64,000 nucleotides of DNA from Prevotella sp. UBA1705. Lineage in GTDB: Bacteria; Bacteroidota; Bacteroidia; Bacteroidales; Bacteroidaceae. Below, one piece after another: positions 43,301 to 51,385 of the stretch (its first letter is position 1; the number at the start of each line of letters is the position of its first letter). Where the stretch lies: contig DCJH01000033.1 of assembly GCA_002317385.1 (NCBI GenBank), forward strand, positions 21,052 through 85,051, read 5' to 3'. A program made the translations under genes and the position numbers. The notes below the pieces were generated by a model, which ran no database searches, was not told the origin of the DNA, and worked only from the letters and a program-made list of their open reading frames with translations.

Positions 43301-44665
43301 CCGATGGCCGTTTCTACGGGGTCGGGAGCAGAGGTGCAGCGCCCCTTGGCCACGGTGGTTATCGGTGGACTCATCACCTCGACCATGCTCACCATGGTGG
43401 CCCTGCCGCTGCTGTTCATGCTGTTCCACGACGAAGAAGGACTTAAATATAGGATTGTGAGACTGTTTAAATCGAAGAATTTCATGCTGCCGTTGCTGTT
43501 CATCCTTTCCACGGGCACGGCGTGGGGGCAGGGGCAGGAGCTGACACTCGACCATGCCATTGAACTGGCATTGGCCAACAACAAAGACTATCAGAGCTAC
43601 CAGTTGAGGGTCGATGAGCGCAGGGCGCTGGCCATGAACAAGTGGGAACTGGACAAGACCAAGTTCTATTATGGTTTTGACCAGGCCAACATGGCAGACA
43701 ACGGGCACCCGCTCCACACCCTCGGCGTGGAGCAGACGCTGCCTTTCCCCACTGTCTTTGCCGAGCGCAACCGGTTCAAGCAACTGGAAATCAATATGGC
43801 CGAGACACAGTTGCAGCGGCAGAAACTCATCCTTGTGAAGCAGGTGTCGATGGCCTATCATCAGGTGGCCTTCATCCATTCCAAGCTGGGGTTCTACCAG
43901 AAACTGGACAGTCTGTATGGCATTCTCAACGAGAGTGCGGCCACACGCTACCGCTTGGGCGACATCAGTCAGCTCGATTGGATGAATGCTCAGGCCAAGA
44001 AGCGGCAGTCGTCGTTGGAGCTGGAGCAGCTGGGATTCGACCTTCGCAATGCCTATCAACAGCTCACCACGCTGATGCAGACCCACGAGCAGTACACCGT
44101 TCCCCACAAAGAGATAGCCCTGATACCGGTCACGGTGCCCGATTTCAACCAGCATGTAGACCTGCAGAGCCTGCGGGTGAACTCCGATTTGCTCACCTCT
44201 GGCATCAAGATAGAGAAGCAGAAGCTCTTGCCCGACTTCAATGTGGGCTATTTCTATGCCAACAATCCGCAGAAAAACCGTCGGGGATACAACGGATTTG
44301 AGATAGGAGTGAGCTTCCCGCTCTACACCGGAGCGCAGAAAGCAAGGATGCGTGCGGGCCAGATAGCCCTCAATGCCAACCGCATGCAGATGGAAAACAG
44401 CCGCATTCTCTTGGAGAGCAGGTACAATCAGCTGAAGAGTGAGCTTGCCAAGCAACAGGTAGCACTCGATTTCTACAACACCACGGGCAGGCAGTTGAGC
44501 GACGAGATCATCCGCTCGGCCACCAAAAGCTATAAGGCCGGCGCCATAGACTTCTACCAGTTTGCCCAGAGTCTGGAGAATTCCATCAAGCTCCAACTGG
44601 ACTATTATCAGGCCGTGTCGGCCTACAACCAGACCGCTTTGGAGATCAACTACCTCACATTATAG
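40322..44665 (+). CDS. Heavy-metal RND pump fused to a TolC-like outer-membrane factor
   Basis: A 1447-residue fusion. Residues about 1-1045 are a CzcA/CusA-type RND pump: 12 helices, two large periplasmic loops, VPDITNNQVQV near the start and the helix-4 motif DFGxxxDGAVxxxE (Asp at about 400 and 406, Glu at about 413). This motif is typical of divalent-cation (Co/Zn/Cd/Ni) pumps, not of Cu/Ag pumps. The residue after VE is Phe, where Asn is usual. From about residue 1055 a new signal-peptide-like segment (MLPLLFILSTGTAWGQ) leads into a TolC-like coiled-coil domain of about 390 residues. RND and TolC parts belong in different membranes, so cleavage is expected (inference). The ATG at 40322 is preferred over a TTG 9 bp earlier. 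czcB follows. Confidence 0.9.
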   Translation: MLEKIIRFSLRYKLIIILFTLTIVGFGVYSVVNIPVGAVPDITNNQVQVITTSGNLSTQEIEQFITAPVELEMANLPGVKEIRSVSKFGLSVVTIVFDEGQGTYLPRQLIAEKIKSASANIPEGFGTPEMGPITTGLGEIYQYTLDVKPGYEKRYGPMELRTIQDWIVKRQLSGIKGVVEVNSWGGFLKQYEVAIDPQRLRALNITLMDVFDALQSNNSISGGGYIEKNAQSYFIRGDAQVKSLDDVGNIVVKNKEGVPVLVKDVARVHFGYANRFGAITANGEGEKVFGQIMMLKNANSKEVIRDVKARVDEVQKSLPEGVYINPVLERSELIGKTTATVFENLLFGCIIVFLVVLMLLGNLRSALVISSMIPLALFFTLSMMFIFGIDANLMSLGALDFGIIIDGAVIIVEFVAVSLLNHKHRLDCLSGDARHELMDEITYDGASRMMHSAIFGQFIILIVFIPILSLQGVEGKMFRPMALAFSFAILGAMFLCLTWLPVIISLFLKPKAPSKKNVSRLIVKYATLSYLPVIKWSIRHKRIVLSLALASLVFSGVLLANMGGEFVPTLDEGDFVIQPALKTGTSLSKTVELTTQMEKILKSKFNEIDQVVCRIGAAEVPTDPMSMEEIDMIIKLKPRSEWKVAKTKEELADKFKQALAVIPGVDYEFTQPIEMRFNELITGVRSDIAIKIFGEDLDYLNEKAVKIKQMVEKIPGAADVILEKTTGLPQMNVKYRRDRIAFYGVDAKTLNAYLSIAFGGQATNSVFEGEKRFDLVVRLDKSDRRDIDDIKQLQVPLANGSLIPLCELADITFTEGPAKISRENTHRRVVVSVNVRGRDLKSVVTDIQEKINDNVKLRPGYYIKYGGQFENLQNATNRLMFAVPIALALIFIFLHFAFKSMKDTIMIFTAVPLSVVGGIMALWIRGMSFSISAGVGFIALFGIAVLNGIVLVEHLKHLRDTGMKDMRQLILIGATDRLRPVMLTAAAAAMGFLPMAVSTGSGAEVQRPLATVVIGGLITSTMLTMVALPLLFMLFHDEEGLKYRIVRLFKSKNFMLPLLFILSTGTAWGQGQELTLDHAIELALANNKDYQSYQLRVDERRALAMNKWELDKTKFYYGFDQANMADNGHPLHTLGVEQTLPFPTVFAERNRFKQLEINMAETQLQRQKLILVKQVSMAYHQVAFIHSKLGFYQKLDSLYGILNESAATRYRLGDISQLDWMNAQAKKRQSSLELEQLGFDLRNAYQQLTTLMQTHEQYTVPHKEIALIPVTVPDFNQHVDLQSLRVNSDLLTSGIKIEKQKLLPDFNVGYFYANNPQKNRRGYNGFEIGVSFPLYTGAQKARMRAGQIALNANRMQMENSRILLESRYNQLKSELAKQQVALDFYNTTGRQLSDEIIRSATKSYKAGAIDFYQFAQSLENSIKLQLDYYQAVSAYNQTALEINYLTL

Positions 44666-44693
44666 TCTCATCATCACTAAGTCAATATATCAT

Positions 44694-45809
44694 ATGAAAA
44701 AGATAAGCCAGTATTTATTGCTGTTCCTCATGGTGGGGAGCATGTTCTCATGCAGTGGGAAGAAAGCCGAAACTCCTGCGCCCGTAGACGACGGACTCAT
44801 CGAGATTACCCCCGAGCAGTTCAAATCGTCGAACATGAAGTTGGGCTCGATGGGCCCGCAGACCTTCCACGATAGGGTAGAATGTAAGGGTTATGTGTCG
44901 GCTCCGGCCAATGCGATGTCTAAGATCTGCCCCGCCATTGCCGGAAAGATTACCGGAATCCACTACAAGATAGGCGATTTTGTGCCCGCTGGGCGTGTCG
45001 TTGCCACCATTTCGGGCAACGATTTCATGGCCTTGCAGCAGAGTTTTGCCGAGGCTGCGGCCGCCTATTCCAAGGCCAAGATGGATTATGAGCGTGCCAA
45101 GGGGCTGTGGGCGGAGAAGATTGGAGCCCAGAAAGACTTCCTGGCAGCCCAGACCTATTACCGCAGCGCGTATGCAAGCTATCAGTCTTTGCGCTCGCGC
45201 ATCATGGCATTGGGTGTCAGTCCGGCGCGCATCGAGGGCGGAAAGATGTACACGGCCTACCCCGTGGTAGCGCCCATCAGTGGCTATCTCACCCAGATCA
45301 ACGCCGTCATTGGGCAGTATATCGACGTGGATACCGACATTGCAGAGCTTGTCAACCTCAACGCCTTGCAGCTGAAAGTCTCTGTCTACGAGGCCGACGT
45401 GAAACGGCTGAAGCCCGGGCAGACCGTCTATTTCGGCACAACGGGCAGCAACAACCGCACGCTCATGGCCCGACTCAATACCATCGGCAAAACCGTGAAC
45501 CCTGATACCAAGATGATAGACTGCATAGCTTCCATCTCCAAAGCCAACGGCGTGACGCTCGTCAACGAGAGTTTTGTGGAGGCCGAGATAGTGGTCAGCG
45601 CGCATGAGGCACAGGCGCTTCCCGTGACGGCTGTGCAGAAGCAGGGTAACAGCAACTTTGTCTATGTGGTGGAGAAGCGCAAAGGCAATAGCTATATGAT
45701 GCGCAAGGTGCCCGTGAACGTGGGCCCGACCGACGGAACATCTATTGAAATCCGCACGCCGCTGCCCAATAAGGACATCGTGGTGCAGGGAATCGACACG
45801 ATGAAATAA
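44694..45809 (+). CDS. RND efflux adaptor lipoprotein (CzcB/CusB type)
   Basis: A 371-residue membrane-fusion protein linking pump and outer-membrane channel. The signal peptide ends in a lipobox (GSMFSC). After the lipoyl/barrel-sandwich half (KITGIHYKIGDFVPAGRVVATI near residue 85) comes a helical hairpin (about 115-175), then the second half-motif and beta-barrel (VVAPISGYLTQINAVIGQYID near 190). The ATG at 44694 is just before the signal peptide; longer forms in the frame overlap the pump gene and lack a signal. It lies 28 bp after the fusion gene. Confidence 0.92.
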   Translation: MKKISQYLLLFLMVGSMFSCSGKKAETPAPVDDGLIEITPEQFKSSNMKLGSMGPQTFHDRVECKGYVSAPANAMSKICPAIAGKITGIHYKIGDFVPAGRVVATISGNDFMALQQSFAEAAAAYSKAKMDYERAKGLWAEKIGAQKDFLAAQTYYRSAYASYQSLRSRIMALGVSPARIEGGKMYTAYPVVAPISGYLTQINAVIGQYIDVDTDIAELVNLNALQLKVSVYEADVKRLKPGQTVYFGTTGSNNRTLMARLNTIGKTVNPDTKMIDCIASISKANGVTLVNESFVEAEIVVSAHEAQALPVTAVQKQGNSNFVYVVEKRKGNSYMMRKVPVNVGPTDGTSIEIRTPLPNKDIVVQGIDTMK

Positions 45810-45865
45810 TGTATTTTTAACACAATAGAGTACTATTACATATCTGATTTGAGCCGATTTTTCGC

Positions 45866-45873
45866 TACCTTTG
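45866..45873 (+). promoter_or_regulatory. -7 box of the acyltransferase gene
   Basis: TACCTTTG lies 22 bp before the ATG at 45895, supporting that start over an earlier in-frame codon at 45871. Confidence 0.5.
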
Positions 45874-45894
45874 CACCTCGAAATAACCTGCTCA

Positions 45895-47061
45895 ATGGAT
45901 AAAGATAATATTTACTTGGCATCCAAGCCTCGATACGAGATCTTGGACGGACTGCGTGGCGTTGCGGCAATGATGGTCGTGGCGTTCCACCTGCTCGAGA
46001 CTTACTCCCCCGGTTACCTTTATCAGATAATTAATCACGGCTACTTAGCTGTGGATTTTTTCTTCGTTCTCTCTGGATTTGTCATTGGATATGCCTACGA
46101 CGACCGCTGGGACCGTATGTCGACATGGAACTTCTTCAAGCGCAGATTGGTGCGACTCCATCCCATGGTGATCTTCGGTTCGTTCACAGGACTGCTGCTT
46201 TTCTATGCCGGCAGCTGCGAATTGTTCCCGCTTATCGACAAGACCCCATGGTGGATGGCCATCCTGATGTTCCTCTGGTGCTGCACGATGATACCCGTGG
46301 GCCGCTCAATGGATATTCGCGGATGGGAGGAAACTAACCCGCTCGACGGTCCGGTGTGGTCACTTCATTGGGAATATCTGGCCAATATCCTCTATGCTCT
46401 CGTCATCAGGCATTTCAATAAGCTATGGCTCACCATCTTCGTTTGCCTCTTCGCGGTGCTCACGGTCAATATCACCATGAGCCTGAACCTATTTGGCGTG
46501 GCTGGCACGGAGAAGATGTACTGCGTCATCGGCGGCTGGAGCACAGCGCCCGAGCAGCTTGTTATCGGAGTCAGCCGACTGCTCTACCCCTTCTTCGCGG
46601 GTCTGCTCATCTCGCGCCTGCACCGTCTCATCACCGTCAGAGGCGGATTCTGGTGGTGCTCCATCATCATTGTCGTGTTGCTGGCGCTGCCTCGTTTCGG
46701 TGGCACAACCGACGGCTGGATGAACGGACTCTATGAGTCGCTGACCATTCTGCTGCTCTTCCCCCTCATCGTGATGATGGGAGCGGGCAGCCGTGTGACC
46801 GACAAACGCACCATGGCTGTATGCAAATTCTTCGGCGATATATCCTATCCTATCTACATTACCCACTATCCCTTTGTCTATATGCAGATGGCTTGGGTGA
46901 AGCATCACCCCCAAGCATCGCTCGGCGAGAACGTGATGTATAGCGCAGGCATATATATCCTTGCCATCTTTGTGGCCTACGCCGCCTTCAAACTCTATGA
47001 CGTGCCCGTGCGTGAGTGGCTCCGCAAGAAGCTCTTTGCTCCGCAGACCGTGCAGAAATAA
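45895..47061 (+). CDS. Acyltransferase family 3 (OafA/YrhL type) membrane protein
   Basis: A 388-residue protein with about ten membrane helices. Signatures are EILDGLRGVAAMMVVAFHLLE near residue 10 (catalytic Arg and His), DFFFVLSGFVIGYAY near 50, FFKRRLVRLHPM near 80 and the C-terminal FFGDISYPIYITHYPF. Such enzymes O-acylate surface sugars, peptidoglycan or small molecules in the envelope. The acceptor cannot be inferred; no glycan cluster is adjacent. A terminator follows. Confidence 0.9.
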   Translation: MDKDNIYLASKPRYEILDGLRGVAAMMVVAFHLLETYSPGYLYQIINHGYLAVDFFFVLSGFVIGYAYDDRWDRMSTWNFFKRRLVRLHPMVIFGSFTGLLLFYAGSCELFPLIDKTPWWMAILMFLWCCTMIPVGRSMDIRGWEETNPLDGPVWSLHWEYLANILYALVIRHFNKLWLTIFVCLFAVLTVNITMSLNLFGVAGTEKMYCVIGGWSTAPEQLVIGVSRLLYPFFAGLLISRLHRLITVRGGFWWCSIIIVVLLALPRFGGTTDGWMNGLYESLTILLLFPLIVMMGAGSRVTDKRTMAVCKFFGDISYPIYITHYPFVYMQMAWVKHHPQASLGENVMYSAGIYILAIFVAYAAFKLYDVPVREWLRKKLFAPQTVQK

Positions 47062-47091
47062 TCACTGGTCGCTATTTCCCTACACCCATAT

Positions 47092-47137
47092 CGCCCTCCC
47101 GTCGGCATGCTGCTGACAGGAGGGCGGGCTGTTTTTT
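47092..47137 (+). terminator. Terminator of the acyltransferase gene
   Basis: An 8-bp GC-rich stem (47092-47099 with 47119-47126) with additional inner pairing is followed by GGCTGTTTTTT. Confidence 0.75.
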
Positions 47138-47225
47138 GTCGGGGTACACTATCTCAACTCGTGGAAAACAGCATTTTTGGTAGTTTATTCCTCAATTCTT
47201 TTCCTATAGTTCCGGGCCGATTGCC

Positions 47226-47233
47226 TAACTTTG
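47226..47233 (+). promoter_or_regulatory. -7 box of the iron alcohol dehydrogenase gene
   Basis: TAACTTTG lies 23 bp before the ATG at 47257 and downstream of an earlier in-frame start at 47107, supporting the shorter protein. Confidence 0.55.
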
Positions 47234-47256
47234 CAACATCATCAAAACGTATCGTT

Positions 47257-48423
47257 ATGTTAGGCAACTTTAAGTATCAAAACCCTACCAAGTTATACTT
47301 TGGGCAGGACGCATTGGATTATCTGAGTGAAGAACTGCAGCACTATGGCCCCAAGGTGATGCTCACCTACGGCGGAGGCTCCATCAAGCGCAACGGCATC
47401 TACGATAAGGTGGTGGCCCATCTCACTGCCGCCGGCAAGCAGATTGTGGAGTTGTCGGGCGTGATGCCCAACCCTACCATAGACAAAGTGATGGAGGGCG
47501 CTGCCCTGGCCCGCCGCGAGAAGGTAGACCTCATTCTGGCTGTGGGTGGCGGTTCCACCTGCGACTTTAGCAAAGCAGTGGCCGCTTCGGCCTATCAGGA
47601 GAAGGATCCATGGGATTATTATTTCAAGAACTTCGGCGAACTCGACTGCCAGTGGATACCCGTGGGCAGCGTGCTGACCATGGTTGGTACCGGCTCGGAG
47701 ATGAATTCCGGTTCGGTTATCTCCTCTCATCACGAGAATCTCAAGCTTTTCAACCATTTCCGCAACCCCGATTTCGCCATTCTCAACCCTGAGTTCACGT
47801 TCAGCGTGCCACGCTATCAGATGATGGCTGGGTTCTTCGACATCATGTCGCACATCCTGGAGCAGTATCTCTCGGGCACCGACGACAACACTAGCGACTA
47901 TCTGGCCGAGGGCCTCATGCGCTCGCTCATCGTGAGTTCGCGTAAGGCTGCCATCAATCCGGAGGACTATGAGGCCCGCAGCAACATCATGTGGACTGCC
48001 ACTTGGGCACTCAACACGCTCATCGACCGCGGCAAATCCACCGATTGGATGGTGCACATGCTCGGACAGGCCGTAGCGGCTTACACCGATGCTACCCACG
48101 GACACACCCTCGCTGCCGTGAGCGGGGCCTACTATAGGCTGCTCATCGACCAGAGCGAAGACGCCGTGAAGAAGTTCCGTCGCCTGGCCATCTCGGTGTG
48201 GAATGTATCGGCCGAGGGCAAGACCGACCGCCAGATTGCCATGGAGGGACTGGAGAATATGGAGGCATGGATGCGCGAACTGGGTCTGGCTATGACCATC
48301 ACTGAGTGTGGAGCCAAGGCCGAGGACATTGAAAAATATGCCGACATCACCCCAATCACTCCCGGAGGCTACCTCCAGCTCAGCCGTGAGCAGGTGATTG
48401 AAGTGTTTCGACGCAGCCTGTAA
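47257..48423 (+). CDS. Iron-containing alcohol dehydrogenase (YqhD/BDH-like)
   Basis: A 388-residue NAD(P)H-dependent dehydrogenase of the group III family. The cofactor loop GGGSTCDFSKAVAA is near residue 95 and the metal site is visible as the DIMSHILEQY stretch near 195 and MVHMLGQAVAAYTDATHGHTLA near 265-285. YqhD-type enzymes reduce toxic aldehydes and butyraldehyde with NADPH. It opens a group of redox genes that includes two aldo-keto reductases and a flavodoxin, consistent with aldehyde detoxification (inference). Two hairpins follow. Confidence 0.92.
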   Translation: MLGNFKYQNPTKLYFGQDALDYLSEELQHYGPKVMLTYGGGSIKRNGIYDKVVAHLTAAGKQIVELSGVMPNPTIDKVMEGAALARREKVDLILAVGGGSTCDFSKAVAASAYQEKDPWDYYFKNFGELDCQWIPVGSVLTMVGTGSEMNSGSVISSHHENLKLFNHFRNPDFAILNPEFTFSVPRYQMMAGFFDIMSHILEQYLSGTDDNTSDYLAEGLMRSLIVSSRKAAINPEDYEARSNIMWTATWALNTLIDRGKSTDWMVHMLGQAVAAYTDATHGHTLAAVSGAYYRLLIDQSEDAVKKFRRLAISVWNVSAEGKTDRQIAMEGLENMEAWMRELGLAMTITECGAKAEDIEKYADITPITPGGYLQLSREQVIEVFRRSL

Positions 48424-48431
48424 ATCATGAC

Positions 48432-48514
48432 ACGGGGGTTTGTGGAGGCCCCCGTCTTAGGTACAAAAAGAATCAGTGGGACAGGAGCCAGGCTCCATAT
48501 CCCACTGATTCTTT
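48432..48514. terminator. Twin hairpins between convergent genes
   Basis: The first stem pairs 48432-48438 with 48449-48455 (ACGGGGG/CCCCCGT). The second pairs 48467-48481 with 48500-48514 over 15 bp and has an inner GGAGCC/GGCTCC stem. They separate the iron alcohol dehydrogenase from the convergent aldo-keto reductase. Confidence 0.75.
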
Positions 48515-48535
48515 GTTTCGTCGCGATGGCATGGC

Positions 48536-49516
48536 CTATCGGTCGATGTTCTTCTGGTTCTCGGGCGAGTAGCGGTTGCCCTGTAAATGGATTTTGTCGA
48601 GTGCCTGATTGATGTCGCGCATCTCCTCCTCGATGTAACTCACTGTGGCTGCTCCGATGTTGTCGGACAGGTGGTTCAGGCTCCGGCTGCCCGGAATAGA
48701 CACGATAAACGGTTTCTGAGCCATGAGCCATGAGAGCGCCACCTGGGCCGGAGTGATGTGTTTGCGCTCGGCGATAGACCGCACGAGGTCTACGATCACC
48801 ATGTTTTTCTCGATATTTTCCTCGGTGAAGCGAGGCACCTTCGAGCGGAAATCGTTGTTGGCGAACTTGATTTCCTTAGTGATTGCGCCCGTGAGGAAAC
48901 CCTTGCCCAGTGGACTGAATGGCACAAGACCAATGCCCATTTCCTCCAAGGTGGGCAGAAGCTCCTCCTCAGGTTCCCTCCAAAACATAGAGTATTCGCT
49001 CTGGATGGCGGTCAAGGGCTGCACGGCGTGGGCCCGACGGATATTCTTCACGCCAGCCTCCGACATGCCCCAGTGGAGCACTTTGCCCTCCTTGATGAGT
49101 TCGCCCACGGTCTCGGCCACCACCTCGATGGGCGTGTTCTGGTCCACTCGGTGCTGATAGTAGAGGTCTATGTGGTCGGTGCGCAGTCGGCGCAGTGAGC
49201 CTTCCACGCTCTTTCTGATGGTCTCGGGAGAACTGTCGAGCATCTGCTTGAAGTCGTTGAGCACGATGCCAAACTTCGTGGCAATCTTCACCTCGCTGCG
49301 GATGGGCTCCAATGCCTCGCCCACGAGTTCCTCGTTGATATACGGGCCGTAGCATTCGGCCGTATCGAAGAAGTCTACTCCCATGTCGTGGGCCTTGCGG
49401 ATGAGGGCTGTCATCTCCTTTTTGTCTTTCGGGTCACCATATCCATGGCTCATGCCCATGCAGCCGAGTCCGATGGCCGACACCTGCAAATCTGTTCCTA
49501 AAAGTCTGTGTTCCAT
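48536..49516 (-). CDS. Aldo/keto reductase (AKR13/YhdN-like)
   Basis: A 326-residue NADPH-dependent TIM-barrel reductase. The catalytic tetrad is visible: Asp and Tyr in FFDTAECYG near residue 50, Lys in IATKFG near 80, His in DLYYQHRVD near 125. The C-terminal SIPGSRSLNHLSDNIGA is the NADP-binding segment. Such enzymes reduce aldehydes and ketones. It lies downstream of the flavodoxin gene on the same strand with a 24-bp gap, so it is probably cotranscribed from the divergent promoter region at 50164. Confidence 0.92.
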   Translation of the reverse strand: MEHRLLGTDLQVSAIGLGCMGMSHGYGDPKDKKEMTALIRKAHDMGVDFFDTAECYGPYINEELVGEALEPIRSEVKIATKFGIVLNDFKQMLDSSPETIRKSVEGSLRRLRTDHIDLYYQHRVDQNTPIEVVAETVGELIKEGKVLHWGMSEAGVKNIRRAHAVQPLTAIQSEYSMFWREPEEELLPTLEEMGIGLVPFSPLGKGFLTGAITKEIKFANNDFRSKVPRFTEENIEKNMVIVDLVRSIAERKHITPAQVALSWLMAQKPFIVSIPGSRSLNHLSDNIGAATVSYIEEEMRDINQALDKIHLQGNRYSPENQKNIDR

Positions 49517-49540
49517 GTTGAAATCTGTTTTTTATTCGTT

Positions 49541-50137
49541 TTATTTATCCTGCTTTTCTCCACCAAGAGCTTCTTCCACCCAGGCCTGGAGTTGCTTGTC
49601 GTTCATGCCATTGGCCCTCACCGCCGGTCGCCAACTCACTTCGTAGGCGATGGAGCGGTGCAGATGCTCGTCGGTCTTGCCTGGTCCGCTGCTGTAAGAG
49701 GTGAAGAATGGCACGATGGTCTTGCCCTTGAAGTCTTGCGTTTCGAGGAAGGTGTTGATGATATTGGGGGCGATATACCACCAGATGGGGAATCCGATGA
49801 ACACCGTGTCATACTGTCTGAGGTTGTCTACCCGGCGCGCAATGGCTGGTCGGGAGTCGGGATGCACCTTCATTTCCTGGTTTACTCGGGCGCTGTCGTC
49901 GGTCCAATCCACGTCGGCGTCGGTGTAGGGCTGCGCCGCCTCAATCTCAAAGAGGTCGGCATGAGCCATCTGGGCTATCTTCTCGGCATAGCCTCGGGTG
50001 GTGCCCGAGTAAGAGAAGTAGGCCACTAATACTTTCTTTTCCATACTCTTGTCGTTGTTGTTGGGGTTTTCTTTCGCACCGGCCTTGCAGCCTGTAAGGG
50101 CCATCATCAGGGCCATGAGCATGATGTTCCATTTCAT
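49541..50137 (-). CDS. Flavodoxin-like protein with lipoprotein signal
   Basis: A 198-residue protein. The FMN phosphate loop VAYFSYSGTTRGYAEKIA begins near residue 36, followed by IGFPIWWYIAPNIINTFLE near 110 and FFTSYSSGPGKT near 138, all typical of long flavodoxins with reductase or carrier roles. A lipobox (MALTGC) near residue 16 predicts export and lipidation, which is unusual for FMN flavodoxins. An internal Met directly before KKVLVAYFS could give a cytosolic form. It is divergent from the second aldo-keto reductase across a 41-bp inverted repeat. Confidence 0.88.
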   Translation of the reverse strand: MKWNIMLMALMMALTGCKAGAKENPNNNDKSMEKKVLVAYFSYSGTTRGYAEKIAQMAHADLFEIEAAQPYTDADVDWTDDSARVNQEMKVHPDSRPAIARRVDNLRQYDTVFIGFPIWWYIAPNIINTFLETQDFKGKTIVPFFTSYSSGPGKTDEHLHRSIAYEVSWRPAVRANGMNDKQLQAWVEEALGGEKQDK

Positions 50138-50163
50138 AATCGTCGAAATCAATGATTCACGAT

Positions 50164-50171
50164 GCAAAGAT
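50164..50171 (-). promoter_or_regulatory. -7 box of the flavodoxin gene
   Basis: TATCTTTG on the minus strand lies 26 bp before the ATG at 50137. No -33 TTTG is present; the outer end of the inverted-repeat arm begins 23 bp upstream, hinting at activator control. Confidence 0.55.
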
Positions 50172-50194
50172 AGGTGGTTTTTCCGGATGGAGCC

Positions 50195-50384
50195 TTACAC
50201 AAATTGCGGTTTGATTTATCTTTTTTGAGGGAATGGCGCGGTGTGGTTCTGTGCTCCACCCTCTTGTCTCGGGGGCTTATTATATAGGTATAAGCCATTC
50301 CTTCACTCTTCCGAAGCAATCCGGTGGAGGTGGCACGCGGACTCATTCCCCCGAAAAAGATAAATCAAACCGCATTTTGTGTAA
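50195..50384. promoter_or_regulatory. 41-bp inverted repeat between divergent redox promoters
   Basis: Arm 50195-50235 and arm 50344-50384 are reverse complements at 38 of 41 positions, including 21 consecutive bases. They enclose 108 bp, within which CTCCACC (50254-50260) and GGTGGAG (50323-50329) can also pair. The outer ends lie 23 and 22 bp from the two -7 boxes. Paired regulator-binding sites are the simplest reading; a small mobile element is the alternative. Confidence 0.75.
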
Positions 50385-50406
50385 TAGTCGTTGAGGAAAA
50401 ATGGCG

Positions 50407-50414
50407 TAACTTTG
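50407..50414 (+). promoter_or_regulatory. -7 box of the second aldo-keto reductase gene
   Basis: TAACTTTG lies 36 bp before the ATG at 50451. A proper -33 is absent; the inverted-repeat arm ends 22 bp upstream. Confidence 0.55.
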
Positions 50415-50450
50415 CCATTGGAATTCAATCATCATTTAATGCAAAAGAAG

Positions 50451-51305
50451 ATGGAAACAATCAAATTGAACAATGGAGTGGAGATGCCGCAACTGGGTTA
50501 CGGCGTCTATCAGGTGTCTCCCGAGGAGGCCGAGCGCTGCGTGACCGACGCCCTGAATGTGGGCTATCGCTTGATCGACACGGCTCAGGCCTACCGCAAC
50601 GAGGTGGGCGTGGGAGTTGCCATCAATAAGAGTGGACTGAAGCGCGAGGACATATTCTTGGTAGATAAGGTGTGGATTACCAACTTTGCAGGTGATGCTC
50701 CCGCTAAGAGTATTGACGAAAGTCTGCGCAATCTCGGCACAGACTATATCGATCTCATGCTGCTTCACCAGCCGTTTGGCGACCGCTACAATGCCTATCG
50801 GGCTTTGGAAGACGCACTCAAGGCCGGCAAGGTGAGGTCAATAGGGGTGAGCAACTTCTATCCCGACCATCTCATCGACCTCTGTCACTTCCTCAACGTG
50901 GTGCCTGCCGTAAACCAAGTGGAGACTCATGTGTTCTTCCAGCAGGTGGAAGCTCGCAAGTATATGGACGAACTGGGTGTTAGGCACATGTCGTGGGGCC
51001 CCTTGGCTGAGGGCCGTAACGGATTTTTCACCAATGAGACACTGCGTGCCATCGGTGAGAAATATGGCAAGACGCCGGCTCAGGTGGGCCTGCGCTATCT
51101 GCTGCAACGTGGCGTGATCATCATCCCGAAGTCGACCCACAAGGAGCGTATGGCCGAGAACTTCGACCTGTTCGACTTTGCCCTGACCGCCGCCGATATG
51201 GCCGAGATTCTGAAACTCGACACGACGCAGCCCATTATCATGCCCAGCCATCACGACGCTGAGGTGACCAAGATGTTTATGAACTTCTCCAACTTTGCGG
51301 AATAG
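50451..51305 (+). CDS. Aldo/keto reductase (AKR5, 2,5-diketogluconate reductase type)
   Basis: A 284-residue TIM-barrel reductase. The tetrad is visible as Asp and Tyr in LIDTAQAYRNE near residue 42, Lys in LVDKVWI near 70 and His in LMLLHQPFGD near 105. The C-terminal IIIPKSTHKERMAEN binds NADPH. Enzymes of this type reduce methylglyoxal, glyoxals and keto-acids. The ATG at 50451 starts directly before the conserved KLNNGVEMPQLGYGVYQ. It is divergent from flavodoxin and followed by a terminator and a broken AraC regulator gene. Confidence 0.93.
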   Translation: METIKLNNGVEMPQLGYGVYQVSPEEAERCVTDALNVGYRLIDTAQAYRNEVGVGVAINKSGLKREDIFLVDKVWITNFAGDAPAKSIDESLRNLGTDYIDLMLLHQPFGDRYNAYRALEDALKAGKVRSIGVSNFYPDHLIDLCHFLNVVPAVNQVETHVFFQQVEARKYMDELGVRHMSWGPLAEGRNGFFTNETLRAIGEKYGKTPAQVGLRYLLQRGVIIIPKSTHKERMAENFDLFDFALTAADMAEILKLDTTQPIIMPSHHDAEVTKMFMNFSNFAE

Positions 51306-51350
51306 AATCCCGCTGGCGGACGCCTGGCGTCCCCATGGAGGAAAAATAAT

Positions 51351-51382
51351 AGCGCCACAGTCGAGGGAATGTGGCGCTTTTT
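51351..51382 (+). terminator. Terminator of the second aldo-keto reductase gene
   Basis: A 9-bp stem (51351-51359 with 51370-51378, AGCGCCACA/TGTGGCGCT) is followed by five Ts. Confidence 0.85.
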
Positions 51383-51385
51383 CAG

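Noticed and set aside
42644..44596. A 650-codon open frame on the minus strand opposite the RND-TolC gene
   Set aside because: It is an antisense shadow of a GC-rich gene, with His-rich random composition and no recognised domain.
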